From the NCBI GenBank assembly GCA_036023115.1, contig JAYKKT010000073.1:15504001-15568000 (forward strand): a stretch of 64,000 nucleotides of DNA. Direction: 5' to 3'. Positions 37,901 through 51,079 of the stretch are shown here, piece after piece (position 1 is the first letter of the stretch; each line of letters opens with the position of its first letter). Position numbers and translations under genes: made by a program. The stretch is from Brasenia schreberi. Lineage: Eukaryota > Streptophyta > Magnoliopsida > Nymphaeales > Cabombaceae. Below the pieces are notes generated by a model. It ran no database searches. It was not told the DNA's origin and was given only the letters and a program-made list of their open reading frames with translations.

Positions 37901-40900
37901 CACATCAATGTGGTAAGACGTGCAATTTCACAAAAATGCCAAACACAATACACTAGCATAGCTTAGGCACTAATGTTGTAACACACAATTTCTACAAAAC
38001 ACCATAAACAATACACTAGTATGGCTTCGACAGTCATGTTGTAACACACCCAATTTCTAGAAAAAGCCAAAGACAATACACAAGTACGACTTGGACACCA
38101 ATGTTGTATGATGTCCAATTTCTTAAAAATGCCAAATACAATACACCTGCATGAGATGGTCACAAAATTGTAAGATGTCCAATTTCTAAAACATGCCACA
38201 GACAAAACACTAGTACGGCTTCAACACTGATGTTGTAACACACCCAATTTCTAAAAAATAAGAGACAATACACAAGTACGAGTTGGACACCAATGTTGTA
38301 AGATGTCCAATTTCTCAAAAATGCCAAAGACAATACACTAGAATGAGTTGGTCACAAAATTATAATATGTCAAATTTCTCAAACATGCCACAGACAATAC
38401 ACTAGTATGGCTTCGACACTGATGTTGTAACACACCCAATTTCTACAAAATGCCAGACAATACACAAGTACGACTTGGACACCAATGTTGTAAGATGTCT
38501 AATTTCTCAAAAATGACAAAGACAATACACTAGCATGGGTTGGACATCAATGTTGTAAGATGTCCAATTTCTCAAAAATGCCAAAGTAAGGATTGGACAC
38601 TCATGTTGCAACACACTCAATTTCTAGAAAATAACAAAGACAATACACTAGCATGGGTTGGACACCAATGTTGTATGATACTCAATTGTAGCAAAATGCA
38701 GCACACTTCTATGGCATGGCCACCAATGTCAATTTTTGCAAAATGCCACATACAATACTCTAGTATGGCTTCCACAATTACAAATGTTTTTTTGCATTAC
38801 CAATGCTTTACGTTGCCCAATTTCTTCAAAATGTCATTGACTATACTAGTATGCCTTTAACACCAAAGATCGAAGAAGTCAATCTAAAGACAAAGACAAT
38901 ACAGCAAAATGTAGCACACTTCTATGGCATGGGCACCAATGTCAATTTCTGCAAAATTCCACATACAATACTCTAGTATGGCTTCCACAATTACGAATGT
39001 ATTTTTGCATTGCCAATTTCTACAAAATGCAAATGTGAGTAAATTATTATGGCTTGGACACCAAGGTTGTAAGATACCAAATTTCTATAAAATGACAAAG
39101 ACAATACACTAATATGGCATAGACATCAATGTTGTAAGATGTCCAATTTCTCAAAAATGCCAAAGACAATACACTAGTATCGCTTGGACACTAATGTTGT
39201 AATTCTACAAATTGCCAAAGAGTTTAAACTAGGACGACTTGGACACCAATATTGTAAATGTTCACTTTCTAAACAATGTAGAAGGCAATAGACTAGCATG
39301 GATTGGACACCAATGTTGTAAGATGCCCAATTTCTCAAATGCTAAAGACAACACACTAGTATGGCTTGCACATCAATGTTGTAAGATGTGCAATTTCACA
39401 AAAATGCCAAAGACAATACACCATCATAGCTTAGACACTAATGTTGTAACACACCCAATTTCTAGAAAAAGCCAAAGACAATCCACTGGTATGACTTGGA
39501 CACCAACGTTGTAAGATGTCCAATTTCTCAAAAATGCCAAAGACAATACACTAGCATGAGTTGGTCACAAAATTGTAAGATGTCCAAATTCTCAAACAAA
39601 CCACAAACAATATACTAGTATGGCTTCGACACTCATGTTGTAACACACCCAATTTCTAGAAAAAGCCAAAGACAATACAATAATACGACTTGGACACCAA
39701 TGTTGTAAGACGTCCAATTTCTCAAAAATGCCAAAGACAATACACTAGCATGAGTTGGTCACAAAATTGTAAGATGTCCAACTTCTGAAACATGCCACAG
39801 ACAATACACTAGTATGGCTTCGACACTCATGATGTAACACACCCAATCTCTACAAAATGAGAGACAATACACAAGTACGACTTCGACACCAATGTTGTAA
39901 GATGTTCAATTTCTCAAAAATGCCAAAGACAATACACTAGCATGGGTTGACATCAATGTTATAAGATGTCCAATTTCTCAAAAATGCCAAAGTAGGGATT
40001 GGACACTCATGTTGCAACACACCCAATTTCTAGAAAATAACAAAGACAAAACACTAGCATGGGTTGCACACCAATGTTGTGCGATACTCAATCGCATATG
40101 GCATGGACACCAATGTCAATTTCTGCAAAATGCCACATAGAATACTCTAGTATGGCTTCCACAATTACGAATGTTTTTTTGCATTACCAATTTCTACAAA
40201 ATGCAAATGTGAGTATAGTATTATGGCTTGGACACCAAGGTTGTAAGATGCCCAATTTCTACAAAATGCCAAAGACAATACACTATTATGGCTTAGACAC
40301 CAATGTTCAAAGATATCCAATTTCTCAAAAATACCAAAGACAATACACTAGCATGGCTTGGACACTAATGTTCTAATTCTACAAATTGCCAAAGACAATA
40401 AAATAGGACGGCTTGGACAATAATATTGTAAAATGTTCACTTTCTCAAAAATGTCAAAGACAATACTAGCATGGATTGGACACCAATGTTGTAAGATGCC
40501 CAATTTCTCAAATGCCAAAGACAATACACTAGTATGGCTTGCACATCAATGTTGTAAGATGTGCAATTTCACAAAAAAGCCAAAGCCAATACACTAGCAT
40601 AGCTTAGACACTAATGTTGTAACACACACAATTTCTACAAAACACCATAGACAATACACTAGTATGGCTTCGACACTCATGTTGTAACACACCCAATTTC
40701 CATATATGTCGAAGCCAATACACTAGTATGGCTTAGACACCAATTTTGTAAGATGTCCAATTTCTCAAAAATTCCAAAGACAATACACTAGTATGGCTTG
40801 GACACTAATGTTGTAATTCTACAAATTGCCAATGACAATAAACTAGGACGACTTGGACACTAATATTGTAAATGTTCACTTTCTCAAAAATGTCAAAGAC

Positions 40901-43307
40901 AATACACAAGCATGGATTGGACACCAATATTGTAAGATGCCCAATTCCTCAAATGCGGAAGACAATACACTAGTATGGCTTGCACATCAATGTTGTAAGA
41001 TGTGCAATTTCACAAAAATGCCGAAGGCAACACACTTCTATGGCATGGGAAACAATGTCAATTTCTGCAAAATGCCACGTACAATACTCTAGTATGGCTT
41101 CCACAATTACGAATGTTTCTACATTACCAATTTCTACAAATTCCAATTGTGAGTAAAGTATTATGGCTTGGACACCAAGGTTGTAAGATGCCCAATTTCT
41201 ACAAAATGCCAAAGACAATATATTAGTATGGCTTAGACACCAATGTTGTAAGATGTCCACTTTCTCAAAAATGCCAAAGACAATACACTAGTATGGTTTG
41301 GCCACTAATGTTGTAATTCTACAAATTGCCAAAGAGTTTAAACTACGACGACTTGGACACCAATATTGTAAATGTTCACTTTCTAAAAAATGTAAAAGAC
41401 AATAGACTAGCATGGATTGGACACCAATGTTAAGATGCCCAATTTCTCAAATGCTAAAGACAACACACTAATATGGCTTGTGCAATTTCACAAAAATGCC
41501 AAACACAATACACTAGCATAGCTTAGACACTAATGTTATAATACACCCAATTTCTAGAAAAAACCAAAGACATTACACTGGTACGACTTGGACACCAAAG
41601 TTGTAAGATGTCCAATTTCTCAAAAATGCCAAAGAGAATACACTAGCATGAGTTGGTCACAAAATTGTAAGATGTCCAAATTCTCAAACAAACCACAGAC
41701 AATATACTAGTATGGCTTCGACACTCATGTTGTAACACACCCAATTTCTAGAAAAAGCCAAAGACAATACAATAGTACGACTTGGACACCAATGTTATAA
41801 GACGTCCAATTTCTCAAAAATGCCAAAGACAATACACTAGAATGAGTTGGTCACAAAATTGTAAGATGTCCAACTTCTCAAACATGCCACACACAATACA
41901 CTAGTATAGCTTCGACACTCATGTTGTAACACACCCAATCTCTACAAAATGAGACAATACACAAGTATGACTTCGACACCAATGTTATAAGATGTCTAAT
42001 TTCTCAAAAATGACAAAGACAATACACTAGCATGGGTTGACATCAATGTTGTAAGATGTCCAATTTCTCAAAAATGCCAAAGTATGGATTGGACTCTCAT
42101 GTTGCAACACACCCAATTTCTAGAAAATAACAAAGACAATACAGTAGCATGGGTTGGACACCAATGTTGTACGATACTCAATTGCTGCAAAATGCAGCAC
42201 ACTTCTATGGCATGGGCACCAATGTCAATTTTTGCAAAAGGCCACATAGAATACTCTAGTATGGCATCCACAACTACGAATGTTTTTTTGCATTACCAAT
42301 TTCTACAAAATGCAAATGTGAGTATAGTATTATGGCATGGACACCAAGGTTGTAAGATGTCCAATTTCTAAAAAATGAAAAAGACAATACACTATTATGG
42401 CTTAGACACCAATGTTTTAAGATGTCTAATTTCTCAAAAATGCCAAAGACAATACACTAGTATCGCTTGGACACTAATGTTGTAATTCTATAAATTGCCA
42501 AAGACAATAAACTAGGAGGACTTGGACAATAATATTGTAAAGTGTTCACTTTCTAAAAAATGTCAAAGACAATACACTAGCATGGATTGGACACCAATGT
42601 TGTAAGATGCCCAATTTCTCAAATGCCAAAGACGATACACTAGTATGGCTTGCACATCAATGTTGTAAGATGTGCAATTTCACAAAAATGCCAAAGCCAA
42701 TACACTAGCATAGCTTAGACACTAATGTTGTAACACACACAATTTCTACAAAACACCATAGACAATACACTAGTATGGCTTCGACACTGATGTTGTAACA
42801 CACCCAATTTCTAGAAAAAGCCAATGATAATACACTAGTACGACTTCGACACCAATGTTGTAAGACGTCCAATTTCTCAAAAATGCCAAAGACAATACAC
42901 TAGCATAAGTTGGTCACAAAATTGTAAGATGTCCAACTTCTCAAACATGCCACAGACAATACACTAGTATGGCTTCGACATTGATGTTGTAACACACCCA
43001 ATTTCTACAAAATGCCACACAATACACAAGTACGAGTTGGACACCAATGTTGTAAGATGTCCAATTTCTCAAAAATGCCAAAGACAATACACTAGCATGA
43101 GTTGGTCACAAAATTGTAATATGTCAGATTTCTCAAACATGCCACAAACAATACACTAGTATGGCTTCGACACTAATGTTGTAACACACCCAATTTCTAC
43201 AAAATGCCAGACAATACACAAGTACGACTTGACACCAATGTTATAAGATGTTCAATTTCTCAAAAATGCCAAAGTATGAATTAGACACTCATGTTGCAAC
43301 ACACCCA
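31910..43307 (+). repeat. 65-bp satellite array, block C (main block, 11.4 kb)
   Basis: The longest uninterrupted satellite stretch. Units alternate loosely between two 65-bp types: one with GTTGTAAGATGTCCAATTTC and TCAAAAATGCC, the other with GTTGTAACACACCCAATTTC and TACAAAATGCC. Truncated units are mixed in, for example GTTGTAATTCTACAAATTGCC and TCAAATGCC. A distinctive compound segment (GCACACTTCTATGGCATGGG, then CCACAATTACGAATGTTTT and AATGTGAGTATAGTATTATG) recurs near 33.43, 35.32, 36.01, 37.23, 38.70, 38.91, 40.10, 41.04 and 42.20 kb, showing higher-order organisation. All units point the same way. Confidence 0.96.
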
Positions 43308-43500
43308 CTACTACTACTACAACTAAGCCTTTTCCCATACTAGATGGGGTAAGCTACATGGATTCTTCTTCTTTTTTTGTAGAATCCATGTTAAGTCCGA
43401 CAAAGTTTTACGCTGGCTGTCGAAAGCCTAATACAACCATCCTCCTTTTTCCAGGCTTGGGATCGGCCATGAAAAGGTGATTCCTTCTATAGGCGGAGTT
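43308..43500 (-). mobile_element. Full-length SINE with 17-bp target-site duplication, RTE-like tail
   Basis: A 193-bp insert in the satellite, flanked by perfect 17-bp repeats ATGTTGCAACACACCCA at 43291-43307 and 43501-43517. On the minus strand it starts AACTCCGCCTATAGAAGG, continues through TTCATGGCCGATCCCAAGCC and GCTTTCGACAGCCAGCGTAA, and ends with the sequence shared with the RTE LINEs (GAATCCATGTAGC ... GGGAAAAGGCTTAGTTG) plus a (TAG)n-like tail. It has no coding capacity. The length, the GATCCCAAGCC box-B-like stretch and the LINE-type tail fit a SINE moved by the RTE enzyme. It resembles the widespread plant Au SINE in outline, but I did not verify that name. Confidence 0.85.
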
Positions 43501-46500
43501 ATGTTGCAACACACCCAATATCTAGAAAATAACAAAGACAATACATTAGCATGGGTTGGACACCAATGTTGTACGATACTCAATTGCAGCAAAATGCAGC
43601 ACACTTCTATGGCATGGGCACCAATGTCAATTTCTGCAAAATGCCATATACAATACTCTAGTATGGCTTCCACAATTACGAATGGTTTTTTGCATTACCA
43701 ATTTCTACAAAATGCAAATGTGACTATAGTATTATGGCTTGGACACCAATGTTGTAAGATGCCCAATTTCTACAAAATATCAAAAACAGTACACTAGTAT
43801 AGCTTGAACACCAATGTTGTAAGATCTCCAATTTCCCAAAAATGCCAAAGACAATACACAAGTATGGCTTGGACACTAATGTAGTAACACACCCAATTTC
43901 TACAAAATGGCAATGACGATACACTAGTACGGCTTCGACGGCAATGTTGTAAGATGTCTAATTTCTCAAGAATGCAAAGACAATACACTAATATGGCTTC
44001 GACACTGATGTTGTAACACACTCAATTTCTACAAAATTGCAAAGACAATACACTAGCATGGGTTGGACACCAATGTTGTAAGATGTCCAATTTCTCAAAA
44101 TTGCCAAAGACAATACACTACCATGGGTTGGACACCAATGTTATAAGATGTCCAATTCCTCAAAAATGCCAAAGACAATACACTAGTACGGCTTGGGCAC
44201 CAACGTTGTAAGATGTCCAATTTCTCAAAAATGCCAAAGAGAATACACTAGCATGGCTTGGACACCAATATTGTAAGATGTCCAACTTCTCAAAAATGTG
44301 AAAGACAATACACTAGTATGGATTGGGCAGTGATGCTGTAACACACCAATTTCTACAAAATAAAAAGACAATACACTAGCATGGGTTGGACACCAATGTT
44401 GTAAGATGCTCAATTTCTGCAAAATGATACAAACAATAAGTTAGTATGACTTCCACACTTATGATTGTTTTTTGCATAACCAATTTCTACGAAATGCAAA
44501 TGGGAGTATAGTATTATGGCTTGGACATAAGGTCGTATGATGTAAAAATTTCTACAAAATACCGCAGCCAATACACTAGTATGGCTTCGACATAGATATT
44601 GTAACACACCCAATTTCTACAAAATGTCAAAGACAATACACTAGTATGGCTTAGACACCAACGTTGTAAGATGTCCAATTTCTAAAAAATGCTAAAGACA
44701 ATACACTAGTGTGGCTGGAACACTAATGTTGTAACAAATCCAATTTCTGAAAATGTCAAAGACAAAACACTAATACAGCTTGGACACCAATATTGTAAGA
44801 TGTCCAATTTCTCAAATGTCAAAGGCAATACACTAGTATGGATTGGACACCAATGTTGTAAGATGCCCACTTTTTACGAAATAACAAAGACAGTACGCTA
44901 GTATGGCTTCAACTACAATGTTGAAAGACGCACGATTTTTGCAAAATGCCATAGACAGTGCACGAGTATGGCTTGGACACCAATGTTTTACGTTGCCCAG
45001 TTTCTTCAAAATGCCATTGACAATACACTAGTATGCCTTCGACACCAACGATCGAAGAAGTCAATCTAAAGCCAAAGACAATACACTCGCATGGCATCGA
45101 TACCAACATTGTAAGATAACCAATTGTTGCAAAATACCACAAATAGTAGTACACAGGTATGACTTGCAATCCAATCTCGTAAGGTGCCCAATTTCTGTAA
45201 AATGCTATAAACAGTAAACTACAAGGAATTGACACCAATATTTTACGAAGCCCAATTTCGGCAAAATGACAAAGAAAGTACACTATTATGGCATGGACAC
45301 CAATATTGTAAGATGGCAAATTTCCGCAAAATGCAAAAAACAATACACTAGTATGGTTTGCACACCAATGTTGTAAGATGTGCAATTTCTCAAAAATGCC
45401 AAAGACAATACACTACTATAGCTTGGACACTAATGTTATAACACACCCAATTTCTACAAAACACCATAGACAATACACTAGTATGGCTTCGACACTGCTG
45501 TTGTAACACACCCAATTTCTACAAAATAACAAAGATAATACACTAGCATGGGTTGGACACCAATGTTGTAAGATGTCCAATTTCTCAAAAATGCCGAAGA
45601 CAATACACTAGCATGGGTTAGACACCAATGTTGTAAGATATCCAATTTCTCAAAAATGCCAAAGACAATACACTACCACGGCTTGGACACCAATGTTGTA
45701 AGATGTTCAATTTCTCAAAAATGCCACACACAATACACTAGCATGGGTTTGACACCAATGTTGTAAGATGCCCAACTTCTCAAAAATGCCACAAACAATA
45801 CACTAGTATGGATTGGACAGTGATGTCGTAACACACCCAATTTCTACAAAATAACAAAGACAATACAATAGCATGAGTTGGACACGAATGTTAGAAGATG
45901 CTCAATTTCTGCAAAATGCTACAAAGAATACGCTAGTATGACTTACACACTTATGAATGTTTTTTGCGTTACCAATTTCAACAAAATGCAAATGGGAGTA
46001 TAGTATTATGGCTTGGACACCAAGGTTGAAAGATGTCCAATTTCCACAAAATGCCACAGACAATACACTAGTATGGCTTCGACACTCATGTCATAAGATG
46101 TCCAACTTCTCAAAAATGCCAAAGACAATACACTAGTATGGATTGGACAGGGATGTTGTAACACACCCAATTTCTACAAAATAACAAAGATAATACACTA
46201 GCATGGGTTGGCCGCCAATGTTGTAAGATGCTCAATTTCTCCAAAAATGCCACAAACAATGCGCTAGTATGGCTTTCTCTTATTACTGTTTTTTGCATTA
46301 CCAATTTCTACAAAATGCAAATGGGAGTATAGTATTATGGCTTGGACACCAAGGTTGCAAGATGCCCAATTTCTATAAAATGCCAACAATACACTAGTAT
46401 GGCTTCGACACTGATATTGTAACACACCCACTTTCTATAAAATGCCAAAGACAATACACTAGTACGGCTTCGACACCAATGTTGTAAGATGTCCCATTTC

Positions 46501-48043
46501 TCATAAATGACGAAGGCAATACACTAGCATGGGTTGGACACCAATGTTGTAAGATGTCCAATTTCTCAAAAATGTCAAAGATAATACACCAGTATGGTTT
46601 GGACACCAATGTTGTAAGATGCCCACATGTTGTAAAAAATAACAAAGGCAGTACGCTAGTATGAATTCAACCCCAATATTGAAGGACGCCCAATTTGTGC
46701 AAAATGCCACATACAGTGCACAAGTATGGCTTGGACACCAATGATGTATGTTGACCAATTTCGTCAAAATGCCATAGACAATACACTAGTATGCCTTCCA
46801 CACCAATGATTGAAGAAGCCAATCTAAAGACAAAGCCAAAGACAATACACTAGCATGGCATGGACACCATCGTTGTAAGATGCCCAATTTTTGCAAAATA
46901 CCACAAATAGTAGTACACGAGTATGACTTGCGCACCAATCTCGTAAGGTGCCCCATTTCTGCAAAATGCTACAAATAGTAAACTACAAGGAATTGACACA
47001 ATACGAAGCCCAATTTCGGCATAATGCCAACCACACCACTATTATGGCATGGGCATCAATATTATAAGATGACCAATTTCTGCAAAATGCCAAAAACAAT
47101 ACACTAGTATGGCTTGGACACCAATGTTGTAAGACACTCAATTTCTGCAAAATGCCAGTACGCTAGATTGACTTCCACACTTATGATTGCTTTTTGCATT
47201 ACTAATTTCTACAAAATGCAAATGGGAGTATAGTTGTGTGGCTTGGACACCAGAGTCGTAAGATGCCCAATTTCTACAAAATGCACAAATAATACACTAG
47301 TATGGCTTCGACACTCATGTTATAACACACCCAATTTCTAGAAAATGTCAAACACAATACACTAGTACGACTTGGACAACAATGTTGTAAGATGTCCAAT
47401 TTTAATAAAATGCAATAGACAATACACTAGTATGGCTTGGATAATGATGTTATAACACACCTAATTTCTACAAAATGCCAAAGACAATACACTAGTACGG
47501 CTTAGACACTAATGTTGTAAGATATCCAATTTCTCAAAAATGCCAAAGACAATACACTAGTATGGATTGGACATTTATGTAACACACCCAATTTCTAAAA
47601 AATAACAAAGACAATATACTAGCATGGGTTGGACACCAATGTTTAAGATGCTCAATTTTTGCAAAATGCCACAAACAATACTCTACTATAACTTCCACAC
47701 TTATGACTGTTTTTTGCATTACACATTTCTATAAAATGCAAATGAGAGTATAGTATTATGACTTGGACACCAAGGTTGTAAGATGCCCAATTTCTACAAA
47801 ATGTCACAGACAATACACTAGTATGGCTTCAACAATGATGTAACACACCCAATTTCTACAAAATGCCAAAGACAATACACTAGTACAGCTTGGACACTAA
47901 TGTTGTAAGATGTGCAATTTCTTAAAAATGCCAAAGACAATAGACTTGCAGTTGGACACCAATGTTGTAAGATGTCCAATTTCTCAAAAATGCCAAAGAC
48001 AATATACTAGTATGGATTGGACACCAATGTTGTAAGATGCCCA
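43501..48043 (+). repeat. 65-bp satellite array, block D
   Basis: Continues the array to LINE copy 5. Same two monomer types. The compound GCACACTTC segment occurs once more near 43.60 kb. A second compound (GTGCACGAGTATGGCTTGG ... CGAAGAAGTCAATCTAAAG) occurs near 44.95-45.06 kb and again near 46.70-46.83 kb, with a partial copy at 38.81 kb in block C. Confidence 0.95.
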
Positions 48044-50409
48044 ACAACAACAATAACAACTAAGCCTTTTCCCATACTAGACGGGTTCGGTTGCATGGAT
48101 TCTTTGTTTCCACAGAGCCCTACCACGTGCCATGTTAGTAGTTAACTCGCAATAAGCTAGATCATTCTTTATTGTATCTTTCGAACACTTTTGTGGTCGT
48201 CCTCTACCTCTTTTAATACTTTTAAAATCTAGTTTTTCATACCTTCTTAAAGGCTCTTCTTTTAATCTTCTTTGTATATGTCCAAACCACCTTAAACGAT
48301 ATTCTCTCATTTTATCCTCTATTGGTAACACACATAATTTATTTCTAATAACCTCATTGTGTATATGGTCTTTTCTTGTATGACCACTCATCCATCTACA
48401 CATCATATAACGTCGAATTGCTGCTCTATAATATTTATCTTTCAACTTTAATGGCATCTTCTTATCACAAAGAATACTTGATGCTCCTCTCCATTTTTAA
48501 CCAACTAGCATTAATTCTATGAGTAACATCTCCATCAATTCTTTCATCACACTGAAAAATTGACCCTAGGTATTTAAAGCTTTCCTTCGGGGGGATGCAA
48601 TGTGTGCCAATTTTAATTTATGTCCTCTGAAGTAACCAAATGATCAAACTTACATTCCATATATTCTGTCTTTGTTCTACTAAGTTGAAAGCCTTTACTT
48701 TCTAATGCTTCTCTCCATAGTTTCAATTTCCTATTAACTTTTTCCTTAGACTCCTCCACTAACACAATGTCATATGCAAATAACATACACCAAGGCACTT
48801 CATCTTAAATATGTTTTGTTAACTCATCAATCACCATTATAAATAAGTATGGACTTAAAGTTGATCCTTGATGTAACCCAATATTAACTTCAAAGAAGTT
48901 TGTCATTCCTTCATGAGTCCTCACACATGTTTTTGCACCATCGTACATGTATCCCAAAAGGTTTATATATGTTGATGGGATACCTCTTTTTTCCAAGGTT
49001 CTCCAAAGAACCTACCTCGGTACACTATCGTAAGCCTTTTCTAGATCAATAAATATAAGGTCTTTCTTTTTTGCTCTAGAATGTTCCATAAGATGTCTCA
49101 CAAGGTGAATCACTTCAACAATAAATTTGCCTAGCATGAATCCAAATTGGTTCTCTATTGTACTCGATACTTGTCTTAACCTACGTTCGATAATTCTTTC
49201 CCATAATTTCATAGTATAGATCATTAACTTGATATCCCGATAATTCGCACAATTCTGAATGTCTTCCTTGTTCTTATATATAGGTATAAGTATACTCACT
49301 CTTCATTCCATGGGTATCTTTTGGTTTCTCCATATTTCATTAACTAGTCTTGTGAGCCAAGTCATTTTTGTTTCTCCTAGAACTTCTATAGGAATATTAT
49401 CTTATCCTACCAATTCACCACCCTTCATATGTTTAAGAGCATCTTTGACTTCATTCTTTTGAATACGTCGGTAGAAATTGTGGTTTATTTACATACTTTC
49501 CTAATTTGGCTAACTCTCCTAAGCTAGTACTAACATCTTTATTTTCATTAAAAAGCTTATAAAAATAGTTTTTCCTTCTATGTCTTATATCAACATTTGC
49601 CACTTGAATTTTTTCATCCTTGTCTTTGATGCATCTAACAAAATTAAGATCTTTACTTTTCTTATCTCTAGCCCTAGCTATCCTAAAAATATCTCTTTCA
49701 CCCTCTTTAGAGTTGAGTTTTTTATATAAATCCTCTCAAATTTTAGCTTTTGCTTCACTGACGGCTTTTTTCGCCTCCTTCTTTGCTTTCTTATAAGTCT
49801 CTAAAGTTTCACTAGTTTTCTTACCATAATGTAACTTGTAACATGCCCTCTTTGCCTTGATTTTATTTTGCACTACTTCACTCCACGACCAAGCTTCTTT
49901 TTGTAACATGCCCTCTTTATAACTTGTAACATGTCCACATATCACAAGGTTTACCAACATAATTTCAAGCATATCCTTGAAGGACTTTCTATTTAATTAT
50001 ATCTTCTTTCTCGCTTTTGAGGTTCCTCCATTTAGTCCAAATAGCTCGATGCACTCTTTTCTTCTTTGTCCATTTTTTTATTTGTAAATCCATAACCAAA
50101 AGTTGATGTTGGGTGGTTAAGCTTTCTCCTGAAATTACTTTACAATCTTTACAACACGCTCTATCTTTTTTTCTACAAATAAAGTAATCAATTTGTGTTT
50201 GTGATAAGCCACTCTTATAAGTAATTAAATGTTCATCTCGTTTTTTAAAGATTGTATTAACTATAAAGAGATTGAATGCCATAGAAAAATTTAAAATCTC
50301 CCTGCCTTCCTCATTTATATCCCAAAACCAAAGTTTTCATGAATACCTTGATATCCTAATGCCTCTTTACCGACATGTCCATTTAAGTCTCCTCCTAATC
50401 AAATCATCT
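48044..50409 (-). mobile_element. RTE-type LINE copy 5 at the right end of the array
   Basis: A 2.37-kb diverged LINE on the minus strand. Its tail is (CAA)n interrupted by AAT at 48044-48060. It covers the C-terminal end to part of the endonuclease and stops at about 50,409 inside the sequence CTCCTAATCAAATCATC. Satellite precedes it, but non-satellite DNA follows, and no target duplication is visible. Confidence 0.9.
48077..50400 (-). pseudogene. RTE LINE endonuclease-RT remnant (copy 5)
   Basis: Minus-strand fragments in family order: endonuclease C-terminal part at 50282-49989 (SGLSQTQIDYFICRKKD, TTQHQLLVMDL), the lysine-rich connector at 49972-49736, then RT pieces at 49299-49012 ([19 protein letters not shown]), 48996-48805 ([20 protein letters not shown]) and 48798-48613, where the catalytic box reads FAYD instead of FADD. 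The C-terminal piece (48457-48077) ends HATEPV. A deletion removes part of the thumb region near 48,400. It is the most diverged of the five copies and clearly dead. Confidence 0.85.
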
Positions 50410-50670
50410 CCAGAGAGTTGATTTTCCACTAAGAAAAAAAAAAGTCTCATATGACTGATAACATTGATTTCAAGTCCATTTTTTTATAAACTGAAATATT
50501 CATCCCCAATGTTGACTTCCAAACGTTGTCTTAAAATCATGAGTCACAAGATTCACTAGAGATGATTTTGAGTCTCGCAAAAATCATCCAAAAATTATAT
50601 AGCAAGCATTGATTTTTGTTTCTAATCAACCAATAAGCACACATCATCAAGATTGTTGATAGTAGTATTA
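50410..50670. other. No feature recognised
   Basis: Non-satellite DNA right of LINE 5. No gene is seen. Confidence 0.35.
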
Positions 50671-51079
50671 TCATACAATAATTACATAGTTCAAATTCAA
50701 CATTCGATTTCATCGTTATTGTTGATTTATGAAGCTTATCCTTCCTTGAAAAACTTACCATTTACTCGTGTTGGATGTATGATATCATACAATAATTACA
50801 TAGTTCAAATTCAACATTCGATTTCATCGTTATTGTTGATTTATGAAGCTTATCCTTCCTTGAAAAACTTACCATTTACTTGTGTTGGATGTATGATATC
50901 ATTCAATAATTACAAGCTTATCCTTCCTTGAAGAACTTACCATTTACTCATGTTGGATGTATGATATCATACAATAATTACATAGTTCAAATTCAACATT
51001 CGACTTCATCGTTATTGTTGATTTATGAAGCTTATCCTTCCTTGAAAAACTTACAATTTACTTGTGTTGGATGTATGAT
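50671..51079 (+). repeat. 114-bp tandem repeat, four units (one with a 46-bp deletion)
   Basis: Units start at 50671, 50785, 50899 and 50967 with TCATACAATAATTACATAG (ATTCAATAATTACAAGC in the third). Each ends TGTGTTGGATGTATGATA or close to it. Units 1, 2 and 4 are nearly identical. Unit 3 is 68 bp because the middle (GTTCAAATTC ... TTTATGAAG) is missing. Open frames across it appear to be by-products. Confidence 0.93.

Noticed and set aside
31910..47720. The satellite as a possible CRISPR-like or regulatory repeat-spacer array
   Set aside because: There are no conserved repeats with unique spacers: the whole 65 bp is repeated and varies gradually. The genome is a plant nuclear one.
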